The translations under genes were made by a program, and so were the position numbers. The notes under the pieces were generated by a model that had not been told where the DNA came from, did no database searches, and saw only the letters and a list, made by a program, of their open reading frames with translations. A stretch of DNA of 64,000 bases from an uncultured Oceanospirillaceae bacterium (GTDB lineage: Bacteria > Pseudomonadota > Gammaproteobacteria > Pseudomonadales > Balneatricaceae): contig CAKZPE010000009.1 in the NCBI GenBank assembly GCA_937138495.1, forward strand, positions 94,511-158,510. Reading direction: 5' to 3'. Each line of letters starts with the position of its first letter. The stretch's first letter is position 1. Shown piece by piece: positions 50,395 to 60,175 of the stretch.

Positions 50395-51371
50395 TGGCAG
50401 AGTTTATTGATCTGGTGCTGCTGGCAATGCTTGCACTGACCGCCTTGCGGATCATTTTCTTAAAAGACCTGTTTGCCGTCGTAATGTTATTCGGTATTTA
50501 CAGCTTCTTGTCCGCGTTGATATTTGTGAACCTCGATGCGGTTGACGTTGCCTTTACTGAAGCGTCAGTGGGGGCGGGTATATCGACAGTTCTGATGCTC
50601 GGTACGCTGGCGCTGACGGGCAGGAAAGAGAAGCCGAGCACGCACTCTACGCTCTTGCCGCTGTTTGTTGTTCTGGTGACAGGTGCAGCGTTAATTTATG
50701 GCACCCTCGATATGCCTCCTTTTGGCGATCCTGATAACCCGGTGCATCAGCATGTTGCACCCCGTTATATAGAAGAGTCACCGAAAGAGGTTGGCTTACC
50801 GAATATGGTTACGTCGGTGTTAGCGAGTTATCGCGGCTTCGATACGCTGGGCGAAACGGTTGTAGTGTTCTCTGCGTTGATAGGCGTTTTCTCTCTGCTG
50901 GGAGTAAGACGTAAGCAGAAAAAAGACCTTGATTCAGGCCTGGAATCACACCGAGTGCTGCATGTGGTTGCTAAAGTCATTATTCCCCTGGTGATTCTGT
51001 TTGCCTTATACGTTCAGTTCCATGGCGATTTCGGCCCCGGTGGGGGGTTCCAGGCAGGCGTAATTGCGGCAGCCGCTTTCATTTTGTATGCACTGGTATT
51101 CGGGTTGCCCAAGGCGTTTGCCGTCGTCGGGCCAAAATTTTTACAGTGGATGGCTGCTTTTGGCGTGCTGCTCTATGCCAGTGTCGGTTTGTATAGCATG
51201 TATAAGGGCGGTCATTTCCTTGATTACAACCAACTCGCCGCAGACCCGGTAGCCGGTCAGCACTATGGCATCATCATTATTGAGCTGGGGGTCGGTTTTA
51301 CAGTGTTTGCGGTCATGCTGAATATTTTTTATGCCTTTGGCAGCCAGGCTGAGAGGTCAAACGTCCAGTGA
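50394..51371 (+). CDS. mrpB: Fused MrpA-C-terminal (DUF4040)/MrpB subunit
   Basis: A 325-residue protein joining two modules. Residues 1-80 are a DUF4040/MrpA-C-terminal-like part with the DAVDVAFTEASVGAGISTVLMLGTLALTGR motif. Residues 185-320 are an MnhB domain (VIIPLVILFALYVQFHGDFGPGGGFQAGVIAAAAFILYALVFG, the GPGGGFQAG signature). In standard Mrp systems the first module is the end of the long MrpA and the second is the separate MrpB. The fusion is usual for the short-form (group 3) Mrp systems that lack a full-length MrpA. It overlaps both neighbours by 1-4 nt. Confidence 0.85.
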   Translation: MAEFIDLVLLAMLALTALRIIFLKDLFAVVMLFGIYSFLSALIFVNLDAVDVAFTEASVGAGISTVLMLGTLALTGRKEKPSTHSTLLPLFVVLVTGAALIYGTLDMPPFGDPDNPVHQHVAPRYIEESPKEVGLPNMVTSVLASYRGFDTLGETVVVFSALIGVFSLLGVRRKQKKDLDSGLESHRVLHVVAKVIIPLVILFALYVQFHGDFGPGGGFQAGVIAAAAFILYALVFGLPKAFAVVGPKFLQWMAAFGVLLYASVGLYSMYKGGHFLDYNQLAADPVAGQHYGIIIIELGVGFTVFAVMLNIFYAFGSQAERSNVQ

Positions 51372-51724
51372 ACTTTATTCTCGATTATTACAACTACTGG
51401 GTCGTCGTATTTCTGATGATGGCCGGTTTTTACATTGTTATTTCTGCGAACAATCTGGTTAAGAAAATCGTTGGCCTGAATGTTTTTCAGACCTCTGTCT
51501 TCATGCTCTATATCTCCATGGGTAAGGTCACCGGAGGTACTGCTCCCATCGTGGCTGAAGGGGTTACTCAATATTCCAATCCGCTTCCTCACGTGCTTAT
51601 TCTTACCGCCATTGTTGTGGGTGTTGCCACAACGGCGGTGGGTCTTGCACTGATTGTCCGGATTAAACGCGCTTATGGCACTGTTGAAGAGAATGAATTT
51701 GAAAACAAGGATGATGCAATCTGA
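51368..51724 (+). CDS. mrpC: Mrp Na+/H+ antiporter subunit C (NuoK-like)
   Basis: A 118-residue MrpC subunit homologous to NuoK, with three membrane segments. VVFLMMAGFYIVISANNLVKKIVGLNVFQTSVFMLYIS and PLPHVLILTAIVVGVATTAVGLALIVRIKR carry the family pattern, with the lysine-rich NNLVKKIVGL and the PLPxxLxLTAIVI motif. The start is GTG at 51368 overlapping the stop of the fused B subunit. It overlaps mrpD by 1 nt. Confidence 0.88.
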   Translation: MNFILDYYNYWVVVFLMMAGFYIVISANNLVKKIVGLNVFQTSVFMLYISMGKVTGGTAPIVAEGVTQYSNPLPHVLILTAIVVGVATTAVGLALIVRIKRAYGTVEENEFENKDDAI

Positions 51725-53289
51725 TGCTTGAACAACATTTAGCTGCGCTTCCTATAATACTGCCCCTGATTGCAGCGCCGGTAGCGCTTATTCTGGGCCG
51801 GTCAGTACTTTCCTGGGGCTTTGCCACCCTGGTCAGCGGCCTGGCATTTATATTCTCCTGGCAACTGCTGACAGCAGCGTTGTCTGAGGGTGTGCTTAGC
51901 TATGCCGTTGGCGGTTGGGCGCCTCCCTGGGGAATTGAGTTACGGGTTGATGTTGCCAATGCCTTTGTCTTATTAGCGGTAACGGCTATCTCCACACTGG
52001 TGCTGGTGTATTCGAAAGACAGCATCGAGAAAGAGGTGAAAGCTGCCAATCACTCGCTTTACTACACCGCACACTTGCTATGCCTGGCAGGCCTTTCAGG
52101 CATCCTGATAACCGGCGATGCGTTTAACCTCTTTGTGTTCCTGGAAGTCTCTTCACTGGCGACCTACACCTTAGTGAGTCTGGCTGCGGACCGGCGTTGT
52201 CTGACAGCAGCATTCCGTTATCTGGTGATGGGGACTATCGGTGCGACCTTTATCCTGATCGGTGTTGGCATGCTCTACATGAAGACCGGTACCCTGAACA
52301 TGCTGGATCTGGCCGGCAGAATCGATCTTTACGACAGCAGCCGTACGATTAATACCGGGCTCGCGTTTATCATGGTGGGTGTCAGTATCAAGCTTGCACT
52401 CTTCCCGTTACATATGTGGTTGCCACCGGCATATACCCATGCCCCTTCTGCAGTGACAGCATTTCTGGCCAGTACTGCTACAAAAGTGGCGGTCTACGTC
52501 ATGATCCGCTTTATCTTTACTGTTTTCGGCATTGAGCATGTTTTTGTTGATATGGGGATGGGCCTTATCCTGATGGTGCTGGCGGTTGTTGCTATCTTCA
52601 AGTGTTCCTATATGGCAACGGTACAAAGTAACGTTAAGACCGTACTTGCCTACAGCAGTGTTGCGCAGATTGGCTATATGATTCTTGGGCTTAGCCTGGT
52701 GAGTGTGGCGGGGCTCATGGCCAGTATGATCCATATCTTTAACCATGCGCTGATGAAGGGCGCTCTGTTTATGGCTGTGGGTGCAGTGTTTTATCGTGTT
52801 GGCTCTGTCGATATCAAAGCGTTTGCCGGGCTGGGCAGGAAAATGCCTCTGACAATGGCGGCGTTTACCATCGCGGGCCTGAGTATTATTGGTGTGCCGC
52901 TTACCGTTGGCTTTGTCAGCAAATGGTATTTAGTGACAGCAGCGCTGGAGCAGGATAACTGGATTGTAGCAGCGCTGGTATTGCTTGGTTCACTGTTTGC
53001 GATTGTCTATATTGGCCGGGTGCTCGAAGCGGCGTATTTTCAAAAACTGCCTGAATCACAGGGTTCAAAAAGCATCAAAGAAGTGTCCTGGCTGATGCTG
53101 GTTCCGATGTGGGTGCTTGTGATTGCCAATATCTATTTCGGTATTGATACGACCCTGACAACCGACGCGGCAAATAGCGCTTCAGAGTGGCTTTTTCAAG
53201 CTGACGCCATGTCAGAAAGCAAGGTGCCGGAAGGCCAGGTGTCTGAAAACCATGTTTTAGAAGAAAGGGCGCAGGAGGTTTCATCATGA
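51724..53289 (+). CDS. mrpD: Mrp antiporter subunit D (NuoL/M/N-like), first copy
   Basis: A 521-residue polytopic subunit of the proton-pumping NADH-dehydrogenase-like family (NuoL/M/N). It has about 14 membrane segments, including LLAVTAISTLVLVYSKDSIEKE, FLEVSSLATYTLVSLAAD with the conserved Glu of TM5, MVGVSIKLALFPLHMWLPPAYTHAPSAVTAFLAS with the conserved Lys, and NVKTVLAYSSVAQIGYMILGLSL. The C-terminal 35 residues are a hydrophilic, acidic tail (VPEGQVSENHVLEERAQE). It is the first of three such subunits in the operon and overlaps the next by 4 nt. Confidence 0.9.
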   Translation: MLEQHLAALPIILPLIAAPVALILGRSVLSWGFATLVSGLAFIFSWQLLTAALSEGVLSYAVGGWAPPWGIELRVDVANAFVLLAVTAISTLVLVYSKDSIEKEVKAANHSLYYTAHLLCLAGLSGILITGDAFNLFVFLEVSSLATYTLVSLAADRRCLTAAFRYLVMGTIGATFILIGVGMLYMKTGTLNMLDLAGRIDLYDSSRTINTGLAFIMVGVSIKLALFPLHMWLPPAYTHAPSAVTAFLASTATKVAVYVMIRFIFTVFGIEHVFVDMGMGLILMVLAVVAIFKCSYMATVQSNVKTVLAYSSVAQIGYMILGLSLVSVAGLMASMIHIFNHALMKGALFMAVGAVFYRVGSVDIKAFAGLGRKMPLTMAAFTIAGLSIIGVPLTVGFVSKWYLVTAALEQDNWIVAALVLLGSLFAIVYIGRVLEAAYFQKLPESQGSKSIKEVSWLMLVPMWVLVIANIYFGIDTTLTTDAANSASEWLFQADAMSESKVPEGQVSENHVLEERAQEVSS

Positions 53290-54833
53290 ATCTCTGGCAG
53301 GCACTCGAACCGGCGCAGTTAATTGCGCTATCTATCGGCGTTCCTTTTGTGGGTGCGTTACTGGTTATCACGACCGGGAAATTCCCTAATCTGCGTGAAG
53401 CGGTGACGCTGATAACCGCCGTGATATTGTTCAGTATTGTGCTGGCAATTACTGATTACACGTTCAACGGAATCGCTCTCCAAGCTGATGTGGTTGAGAT
53501 ATTTCCGGGACTTGGTATCAGCTTTAATGTTGAACCTTTAGGCGTGCTGTTTGCTATCGTTGCCAGCTTTCTGTGGATCGTTACCAGCATATATGCCATC
53601 GGCTATATGCGCGGCCATCATGAAGATAACCAGACGCGTTTCTTCTGCTGTTTTGCATTGGCAATCAGTTCAGTCATGGGTATCTGTTTTTCAGGCAACC
53701 TGCTGACGCTGTTCATTTTCTATGAGGTACTGACGCTTTCAACTTATCCTCTGGTCACCCATGCCGGCAACGATGCGGCGAAGCAGGGGGGGCGGGTCTA
53801 CCTGGGCATTCTGCTGAGTACCTCGATTGCATTCCTGCTATTCGCAGTGCTGGGTACCTATGCCCTGACCGGAACGCTGGATTTCCGGGCTGGCGGTATT
53901 TTTGATGACTCCCATAATAAGGTGGTTCTCAGTGTTCTGCTGGTGCTGTTCTGCTACGGCGTGGGTAAAGCGGCTATTATGCCTTTCCATCGCTGGCTGC
54001 CAGCGGCGATGGTTGCACCTACCCCGGTAAGTGCCTTACTGCATGCGGTTGCGGTCGTAAAAGCCGGTGTGTTCAGCATTCTGAAGATCGTTATCTATAT
54101 CTTTGGCATTGAAGGGCTGAAGGATCTGGCGACAACCGATGTCATGTTATATATCGGTGCGGCGACCATACTGCTGTCATCCTGTATCGCCATGACTAAG
54201 GATAACCTGAAGGCCCGTTTGGCTTACTCAACGGTGAGTCAGCTGAGTTATATCGTGGTCGGTGCGCTGCTCGCTTCTTCCATCGCCAGTGCCGGTGCTG
54301 CCTTGCATATTGCGACCCATGCGGTCGGTAAGATTACGCTGTTCTTCTGTGCCGGTGCAATCATGGTTGCCAGCCATAAGAAAAATATCAGCGATATGGT
54401 GGGGCTGGGCCGCAAAATGCCGGTTACTTTCGCCGCGTTTGCTATCGGTGCCATCAGTATTATTGGCTTACCCCCTATGGCAGGCACCTGGAGTAAATGG
54501 TATCTCGCCATTGGTGCGTTAGAGGCGGATAAACTCATCATCGTGGCAGTGCTGATGGTCAGTTCCCTGCTGAATATTGCTTACCTGTTACCGATTCCTA
54601 TCAAAGCGTTCTTCAGCAAGCCTGCTGAAGGTGCGCAGCCGTGGTCCTGGTCAGAAACGAAGGAAGCGCCGTTACCCATTCTGATTGCGCTGACGATCAC
54701 GTCTGTTGGTTGTCTGGCACTGTTTTTCTATATGCAGCCCCTGGTCGACCTGATTAATCTGATTCCGGGAGTCTCAACCGATATGACAGCGTCAACGGAT
54801 ATGAGCGCTTCAACGAATAGGGGGGAGGGCTAA
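53286..54833 (+). CDS. Mrp antiporter NuoL/M/N-like subunit, second copy
   Basis: A 515-residue NuoL/M/N-type membrane subunit, related to but distinct from the one before it: FEVLTLSTYPLVTHAG gives the TM5 Glu, YGVGKAAIMPFHRWLPAAMVAPTPVSALLHAVAVVKAGVFSIL the Lys, and DNLKARLAYSTVSQLSYIVVGALL the later motif. The His of HAVAVVKAG, typical of NuoL/MrpA, suggests that this copy is the MrpA-type pump module without the long C-terminus. A low-complexity MTASTDMSASTN tail ends it. Confidence 0.88.
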   Translation: MNLWQALEPAQLIALSIGVPFVGALLVITTGKFPNLREAVTLITAVILFSIVLAITDYTFNGIALQADVVEIFPGLGISFNVEPLGVLFAIVASFLWIVTSIYAIGYMRGHHEDNQTRFFCCFALAISSVMGICFSGNLLTLFIFYEVLTLSTYPLVTHAGNDAAKQGGRVYLGILLSTSIAFLLFAVLGTYALTGTLDFRAGGIFDDSHNKVVLSVLLVLFCYGVGKAAIMPFHRWLPAAMVAPTPVSALLHAVAVVKAGVFSILKIVIYIFGIEGLKDLATTDVMLYIGAATILLSSCIAMTKDNLKARLAYSTVSQLSYIVVGALLASSIASAGAALHIATHAVGKITLFFCAGAIMVASHKKNISDMVGLGRKMPVTFAAFAIGAISIIGLPPMAGTWSKWYLAIGALEADKLIIVAVLMVSSLLNIAYLLPIPIKAFFSKPAEGAQPWSWSETKEAPLPILIALTITSVGCLALFFYMQPLVDLINLIPGVSTDMTASTDMSASTNRGEG

Positions 54834-55088
54834 ATGTCTGATAATCATGATTCAGATGGCTGGTTTGATAAGCCGGAAAACATTAAAAAAATGTTAAACG
54901 TTTTCTATGTTATCTGCGGCCTGTTAGTTCTGGTTGATTTTATGGTGCACCGGCATATCTACCATGACTGGGAGAACATCCCGGCATTTTATGCCATCTA
55001 TGGTTTTATTGGTTGTGTTGTTCTGGTGCTGATCGCGACAGAGATGCGTAAGTACCTGATGCGTGGGGAAGATTATTACGATGAATAG
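54834..55088 (+). CDS. Small two-helix membrane protein of the Mrp operon
   Basis: An 84-residue protein with two membrane segments (MLNVFYVICGLLVLVDFM and FYAIYGFIGCVVLVLIATEM) joined by HRHIYHDWENIP and ending in acidic GEDYYDE. It begins directly after the preceding stop (TAAATG) and overlaps the next gene by 8 nt. I know of no function. Its place between antiporter subunits, and its conserved-looking H-rich loop, suggest that it is an accessory subunit of the same complex. Confidence 0.8.
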   Translation: MSDNHDSDGWFDKPENIKKMLNVFYVICGLLVLVDFMVHRHIYHDWENIPAFYAIYGFIGCVVLVLIATEMRKYLMRGEDYYDE

Positions 55089-56796
55089 TGTGATACCGTT
55101 TCTTCCTTTGTTGCTGGGCGCTCTGGCGGCGATTGTGCTGCGGGGCTGGCTGCGCAATCTGATAATGATTGTTGCCCCGGTTCTGGGGGCTATAAACCTG
55201 ATGGGGATGGACCATGGTGTGTTCTGGTCCCTTGAGTTTATGGGCTATGCCCTGGAGCCGGTAAAAGTAGACAAACTCAGCCTGATGTTTGGTTATCTCT
55301 TCCATCTCGCTTCATTGATTGCTGTTATTTATGCGCTGCATGTTAAAGATACAGTGCAGCATGTGGCTGGTCTGGCTTACGCTGCAAGTGCTGTGGGCGC
55401 CGTGTTTGCAGGCGACCTGCTTACGCTGTTTATCTTTTGGGAACTGCTGGCGCTGACGTCGGTATTCCTGATCTGGGCCCGCCGGACGGATCGTGCTTAC
55501 GCTTCCGGCATTCGTTACCTGATCATTCAGGTATTGTCTGGCGTCCTGTTGCTCGTGGGCCTGTTGATTTTCGCCCGGGTAAATAACAGCCTGCTGTTCA
55601 CTCAAATCGGCTTGCAACATGAAGGTATCGCTCAGGTAGGAGCCTGGTTAATTTTCTTCGCTTTTGGTATCAAATGTGCGTTCCCGTTTATGCACAACTG
55701 GCTGACCGACTCTTATCCTGAGGCAACCCCAAGCGGTACAATTTTCTTAGCGTCTTTCACAACGAAGGTAGCAGTGTACGCCTTTGCCCGGGGTTATCCG
55801 GGGGAGGAAATTCTCGTCTGGATCGGTGTCACAATGGCGTGTTTCCCAATATTCTTTGCCGTGATTGAGAATGATCTGCGCCGGGTACTTGCGTATAGTC
55901 TGATCAACCAGATCGGCTTTATGATCGTGGGTATTGGTATCGGTACTGCGCTCGCGTTAAATGGTGCCGTCGCACACGCCTTTAATGACGTTATCTTTAA
56001 AGGCCTTCTGATGATGACCATGGGTGCGGTCTTGCACATGACAGGTAAAATCAATGGCTCTGAGCTGGGTGGCTTATATAAAAGTATGCCCAAAACCACG
56101 GTGCTCTGTATTGTCGGCGCTGCTTCTATCTCAGCTTTCCCACTGTTCAGCGGTTTTGTATCCAAGTCGATGATTATGGCTGCAGCGGTTGCCGAAGGCT
56201 ATGATGTGGTCTGGCTGTTACTGTTGTTTGCTGCTGCAGGTGTATTCCACCACGCGGGCATCAAGATCCCTTACTTTGCATTCTTTGCTCACGATTCAGG
56301 TATCCGTACAACGGAGCCGCCTAAAAACATGCTTATCGCCATGACGTTGGCAGCAATAGCATGCGTTGTTTTAGGGACGTTCCCGGCCCAGACGGTTTAT
56401 GCTCTGTTACCCTGGGAGCATAGCTATCAGCCCTATGATGTTACCCACGTGTTGACTCAGCTTCAGTTGCTGTTTTTCTCGGCGCTCGCGTTTGTATGGC
56501 TGAACCTGAAGAATATGTATCCGCCTGAGCTGCCATCGACCAATCTCGATGCAGACTGGTTCTACCGTAAGCTTGCGCCGGCTGTTGTGAAAAGGGTGGC
56601 GGGCACAACCTACGGTGCTTATGTCAGCGTTGAAAATTCGGTAATCCTTTCAGTCAAACGAATGGTACAGAATTCATATGATGCAGAGGCAGGCCAACCA
56701 AAGGGCTACTTTGCCAAGCTATGGCCAACTGAAACCATGGTTGTCTGGGTAGCGATATTGCTGGCGGTCTATCTGCTATTTTATTACCTGCACTGA
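55081..56796 (+). CDS. Mrp antiporter NuoL/M/N-like subunit, third copy
   Basis: A 571-residue NuoL/M/N-type membrane subunit. FIFWELLALTSVFLIWARR gives the TM5 Glu, FAFGIKCAFPFMHNWLTDSYPEATPSGTIFLASFTTKVAVYAFAR the Lys, and ENDLRRVLAYSLINQIGFMIVGIGI the later motif. A C-terminal extension (about 430-571) with a final membrane segment WVAILLAVYLLFYYL is longer than in the other two copies. The ATG at 55081 overlaps the stop region of the small protein gene. It is the last gene of the operon. Confidence 0.88.
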   Translation: MNSVIPFLPLLLGALAAIVLRGWLRNLIMIVAPVLGAINLMGMDHGVFWSLEFMGYALEPVKVDKLSLMFGYLFHLASLIAVIYALHVKDTVQHVAGLAYAASAVGAVFAGDLLTLFIFWELLALTSVFLIWARRTDRAYASGIRYLIIQVLSGVLLLVGLLIFARVNNSLLFTQIGLQHEGIAQVGAWLIFFAFGIKCAFPFMHNWLTDSYPEATPSGTIFLASFTTKVAVYAFARGYPGEEILVWIGVTMACFPIFFAVIENDLRRVLAYSLINQIGFMIVGIGIGTALALNGAVAHAFNDVIFKGLLMMTMGAVLHMTGKINGSELGGLYKSMPKTTVLCIVGAASISAFPLFSGFVSKSMIMAAAVAEGYDVVWLLLLFAAAGVFHHAGIKIPYFAFFAHDSGIRTTEPPKNMLIAMTLAAIACVVLGTFPAQTVYALLPWEHSYQPYDVTHVLTQLQLLFFSALAFVWLNLKNMYPPELPSTNLDADWFYRKLAPAVVKRVAGTTYGAYVSVENSVILSVKRMVQNSYDAEAGQPKGYFAKLWPTETMVVWVAILLAVYLLFYYLH

Positions 56797-56898
56797 TTAT
56801 CCTGAGTGCTATTAGTTTCAGATAGCAGTTTCAGAAAGCAAAATTGCGGATTAAACGATAAGCTGGCGTTACCCCGGCTCTTCGGGTAGTCAGTAAAG

Positions 56899-56930
56899 AA
56901 CCTCTCAGTCTATTATTAGGTTGAGAGGTT
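56899..56930 (+). terminator. Hairpin after the Mrp operon
   Basis: AACCTCTCA/TGAGAGGTT stem (56899-56907 and 56922-56930) with a 14-nt loop followed by TATTTCC. A weak T-tract, probably the operon terminator. Confidence 0.55.
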
Positions 56931-57039
56931 TATTTCCTGGAAGACTTATTTTCTTAAAGAGAAACACCATTGTTGTTTTGCTGATTTTACAGGCAAAATC
57001 CGCAGTTTTCGTTTATTTATTCCCGTTTGAGGCCCCACT

Positions 57040-58782
57040 ATGGTAAAGCCATTGCCCCCAGGTACTTCTTCAGATGTTACGACGCTTGATGAGCTGTCAA
57101 ACCTGGCTGATTACTCGTTTCTGGAAGCACTTAACTGTGATCCGGATGCGGACGAAAACGGGGCCGAGCATGCGCCGCGACAAGTCTTTAGCGGGCATTA
57201 TGTGCCTGTCACTCCTACACCTATCCAAAATCCTGAGTACGTTGCTCATAGCCCAAGCTTTTTCCGGGAGCTTGGCTTTGCCGATAGCCTCGCGCAGTCG
57301 GCTGATTTTGTGCGGATGTTTTCCGGCGATATGGCTCAGGTGCCTGCGCCACTGCGCAGTGCTGGATGGGCGACTGGTTATGCGCTTTCTATCTATGGCA
57401 CTGAATATTATCAGCAGTGTCCGTTTGGCACCGGTAACGGTTATGGCGATGGCCGTGCGCTATCTGTACTGGAAGCCGATATTAACGGGCATCGCTGGGA
57501 GATGCAGTTAAAAGGCGCTGGCCGCACACCGTATTGCCGCGGTGCAGACGGGCGTGCAGTTCTGCGTTCCAGTATCCGGGAGTTTCTGGCGCAGGAGCAT
57601 ATGCAGGCGCTTGGGGTTCCTACATCCCGTTCGCTGAGTTTGTATGTTTCAAAAACGGAGACCGTTAACCGACAGTGGTACTCAGAAGGCTCCCGGTCGC
57701 AGAATCCTGATCAGGTTATCTCTGAACCGGTTGCCATTTCGACACGGGTTGCCCCTTCGTTTATCAGGGTTGGCCAGTTAGAACTCTTTGGACGCCGCGC
57801 CCGCAAAGGAGAGCACCCTGAAGCGATGAATGAGCTTGAAATGCTCGTCTTGCACCTGATTGATCGCGAGTACGCTGACGTTATCGACAACCGGTTAGAG
57901 ATGGCTGAGAAGGTACTGTTGCTGGCCCAAGAGTTTCGTAACCGGTTGAGTTCAATGGTGGCGAACTGGATCCGTGTAGGCTATTGCCAGGGCAACTTCA
58001 ACAGTGATAACTGTGCGGTGGGCGGTTTCACACTCGACTACGGTCCGTTTGGATTTTGCGAACTGTTCAATCCGCGCTTTTCACCCTGGACCGGCGGTGG
58101 GCTGCACTTCTCATTTTACAATCAGCCTGTGGCTGCAGAGGCCAATTTCCAAATGTTCTGCAGCGCACTGAAGCCTTTGCTTGCCTCACACCCAGCTGCG
58201 TTACAGCAGCTTGATGAGATTCAGGCTGGCTTTGCTCAGACAATCCAGGGGCAAATGGAACAGATGTGGGCAAGTAAGCTGGGTCTGGAGCGTTTCGATG
58301 GCGCTTTATTAGACGAGCTGCAAACACTCATGCTGGAAACTGCCGTGGACTACACGATTTTCTTCCGTGAACTCTCGGGAATCCCCGAGGATATTGAACC
58401 ACTCAAAAAGAGCTTCTACAGAGGGCCTGCTTACAGGGAAGATTCTGATGGAATGGATCAGCGCTGGTCGCAGTGGCTGACAAAATGGCACTCACTTCTT
58501 GAGGACTCACCGCTTATTGATAAGACTCAGCCTGACAGCAAAGCGTTGCTTTCTGCGCAGATGAAACAGGTCAATCCGAAATACAGCTGGCGGGAATGGC
58601 TGGTGGTACCTGCCTATCAGCAGGCCAGCAGTGGCAATTACGAGCTGGTGCGGGAGCTTCAGGAGGTAATGACGCAGCCATATGCGGAGCAGTCACAGGA
58701 AGTCGAGGATAAGTACTACAGGCTTAAGCCGTTTGAGCATTTTGAAGTCGGTGGCATGTCGCATTACAGCTGTTCATCGTGA
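57040..58782 (+). CDS. selO: SelO/YdiU-family protein adenylyltransferase
   Basis: A 580-residue pseudokinase-fold AMP-transferase (SelO). [10 protein letters not shown] near residue 146, the Lys in [28 protein letters not shown] near 164, and the DFG-equivalent LDYGPFGF near 330 are intact. The segment usually written HGVMNTDN reads [10 protein letters not shown] here, keeping the Asn of the catalytic site. The protein is longer than E. coli SelO (478) and looks closer to the eukaryotic/algal-type branch. It ends YSCSS, with Cys at the place where eukaryotic SelO has selenocysteine. No operon partner is visible. Confidence 0.88.
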   Translation: MVKPLPPGTSSDVTTLDELSNLADYSFLEALNCDPDADENGAEHAPRQVFSGHYVPVTPTPIQNPEYVAHSPSFFRELGFADSLAQSADFVRMFSGDMAQVPAPLRSAGWATGYALSIYGTEYYQQCPFGTGNGYGDGRALSVLEADINGHRWEMQLKGAGRTPYCRGADGRAVLRSSIREFLAQEHMQALGVPTSRSLSLYVSKTETVNRQWYSEGSRSQNPDQVISEPVAISTRVAPSFIRVGQLELFGRRARKGEHPEAMNELEMLVLHLIDREYADVIDNRLEMAEKVLLLAQEFRNRLSSMVANWIRVGYCQGNFNSDNCAVGGFTLDYGPFGFCELFNPRFSPWTGGGLHFSFYNQPVAAEANFQMFCSALKPLLASHPAALQQLDEIQAGFAQTIQGQMEQMWASKLGLERFDGALLDELQTLMLETAVDYTIFFRELSGIPEDIEPLKKSFYRGPAYREDSDGMDQRWSQWLTKWHSLLEDSPLIDKTQPDSKALLSAQMKQVNPKYSWREWLVVPAYQQASSGNYELVRELQEVMTQPYAEQSQEVEDKYYRLKPFEHFEVGGMSHYSCSS

Positions 58783-58985
58783 TGCTTTGAGATTTTAATC
58801 TGACGACTTAGCTGACCTCCGGAGTCCCCGGGTTTCTTCCCCGGTTTGTACGGCTAAGCGGTGTTGATAAGCTACCTTTCCGGACGCCTCAGCGATTCAG
58901 GAAGGTGCTAGTATACGGCGGTATTTTTAAGCTACTCATTGCCTGCTCCGCCAGGGGGCAGCAGAACACAGAAGGTAATCTTTTT

Positions 58986-59564
58986 ATGGCGTTTAAAATG
59001 GCTAAAGGGTCGTTGTTTGCAGTGTTGTTGCGATCCAGCTGGTGGTACAGCGTATTAATTGGCCTGTTCATTCTCTTGGTCAGTTTGGCGCTTACCGACG
59101 CTAAGTATGTGGTTTTAAGTATCACAGGTTCACTGCCATTTTTTATCATCGGTGCGATTGCTGCCTATAAACAGCTACAGCAACCTTCGCAAAAGCGGGT
59201 GCTGGAGGTTGTTCAGCAGGCTAAAAAAATGCCGGCCGGGGCGATCTCTGAGAAAATTGCCGCTAATTATATAAAAAGTGGTTACGAGACCAGCGTGTTT
59301 AAAGGCAATGGTGCTGATCTGGTGCTGATACACGGCAGTAAAAAGCTATTGCTGAGCAGCAAGCGGTTTAAAGCGGCGAATACAGGCATCGAACCTCTGA
59401 AGTTACTGGTTGCCGCAGGGAAAAATGCCGAGGCAACGGGGCTGCTTTACGTGACCCTAGGTGAAGTTTCCGACGCCGCTGTTAAGTATGCACAGGAGCA
59501 TAATATTGAGCTGGTTCAATCGGGTCGATTAGCGGCGCTGTTTGATGGTAAGGCGAAGGTTTAG
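58986..59564 (+). CDS. Two-TM membrane protein with restriction-endonuclease-like domain
   Basis: A 192-residue protein. Two membrane segments (WWYSVLIGLFILLVSLAL and YVVLSITGSLPFFIIGAIAAY) are followed by a cytoplasmic domain from about residue 80 that resembles Mrr-type nuclease-like folds: ISEKIAANYIKSGYETSVFKGNGADLVLIHGSKKLLLSSKRFKAANTGIEPLKLLVAA. The GADLVL and LLLSSKRF strands stand where the Asp and x-K of a PD-(D/E)xK motif would be. Membrane-bound proteins of this plan are common in gammaproteobacteria and uncharacterised. The ATG at 58986 follows AGAAGGT. Confidence 0.7.
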   Translation: MAFKMAKGSLFAVLLRSSWWYSVLIGLFILLVSLALTDAKYVVLSITGSLPFFIIGAIAAYKQLQQPSQKRVLEVVQQAKKMPAGAISEKIAANYIKSGYETSVFKGNGADLVLIHGSKKLLLSSKRFKAANTGIEPLKLLVAAGKNAEATGLLYVTLGEVSDAAVKYAQEHNIELVQSGRLAALFDGKAKV

Positions 59565-59586
59565 TTGATTGCTTGCCTACTGAATA

Positions 59587-59616
59587 AGACCGGCTGTTGT
59601 AAGTCTCAGCCGGTCT
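59587..59616. terminator. Hairpin between convergent genes
   Basis: AGACCGGCTG/CAGCCGGTCT perfect 10-nt stem with a 10-nt loop. It lacks a T-tract but separates the membrane-protein gene from yecH. Confidence 0.5.
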
Positions 59617-59637
59617 CTGAGCTGTTATGCTATTTGC

Positions 59638-59871
59638 TTAACCGCCGCATCCGCCACAGCAGGGTGAACCTGACTGTTGTGGAACGAACTTGCCACGCTG
59701 AACCAGAAATTCTACCGCCTGTGCTGCACTCATATCGTTGATTGAGCAGGAATTAAAAACGGTATCTTCACTGAAGTGACTGATAACCGCTTCCTGCAGC
59801 TCTGCAACAGAATATGCCTTATCAGTCGCATGTATCATCTCTAAAATTTCATGCACATGTGCTTTGAACAT
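59638..59871 (-). CDS. yecH: YecH-family metal-binding protein
   Basis: A 77-residue protein of the YecH/DUF2492 family: HVHEILEMI at the start, FNSCSINDMSAAQAVEFLVQRGKFV in the middle, and a C-terminal CCGGCGG cluster likely to bind a metal. The length is close to E. coli YecH (79). Function unknown. The start ATG at 59871 has a weak GGAG site. Confidence 0.85.
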   Translation of the reverse strand: MFKAHVHEILEMIHATDKAYSVAELQEAVISHFSEDTVFNSCSINDMSAAQAVEFLVQRGKFVPQQSGSPCCGGCGG

Positions 59872-60175
59872 AACAACTCCGGTCTAATGTGTTTGGAGGG
59901 GCATTTGAGCATGTAACCTGTGCGTAAACATTGAGGATGATCAAGTCAGCAGTGACTTCGGATTCGCTTCGTTTTCATTTCATGATTAGTGTTAAAATGC
60001 CCGCCGAATGATGGTGGCAACAGTTGCGCTTTATTTCCTGTCACATACCCGAATGTGTGCGTATTGACGGAATGACAGTGATAGCGCCTGAACTGTCTGG
60101 GTAACTGTATTCCTCTGTGTTAACAGGAGTGCAGGTATATGGTCCACCGACGTATATGTTTTTAGGAGATTTCAG
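59872..60175. other. Intergenic region upstream of small gene at 60176
   Basis: 304 nt with no supported gene. A GTGTTAAAAT hexamer-like stretch near 59990 could be a -10 region; nothing else is distinct. Confidence 0.4.
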
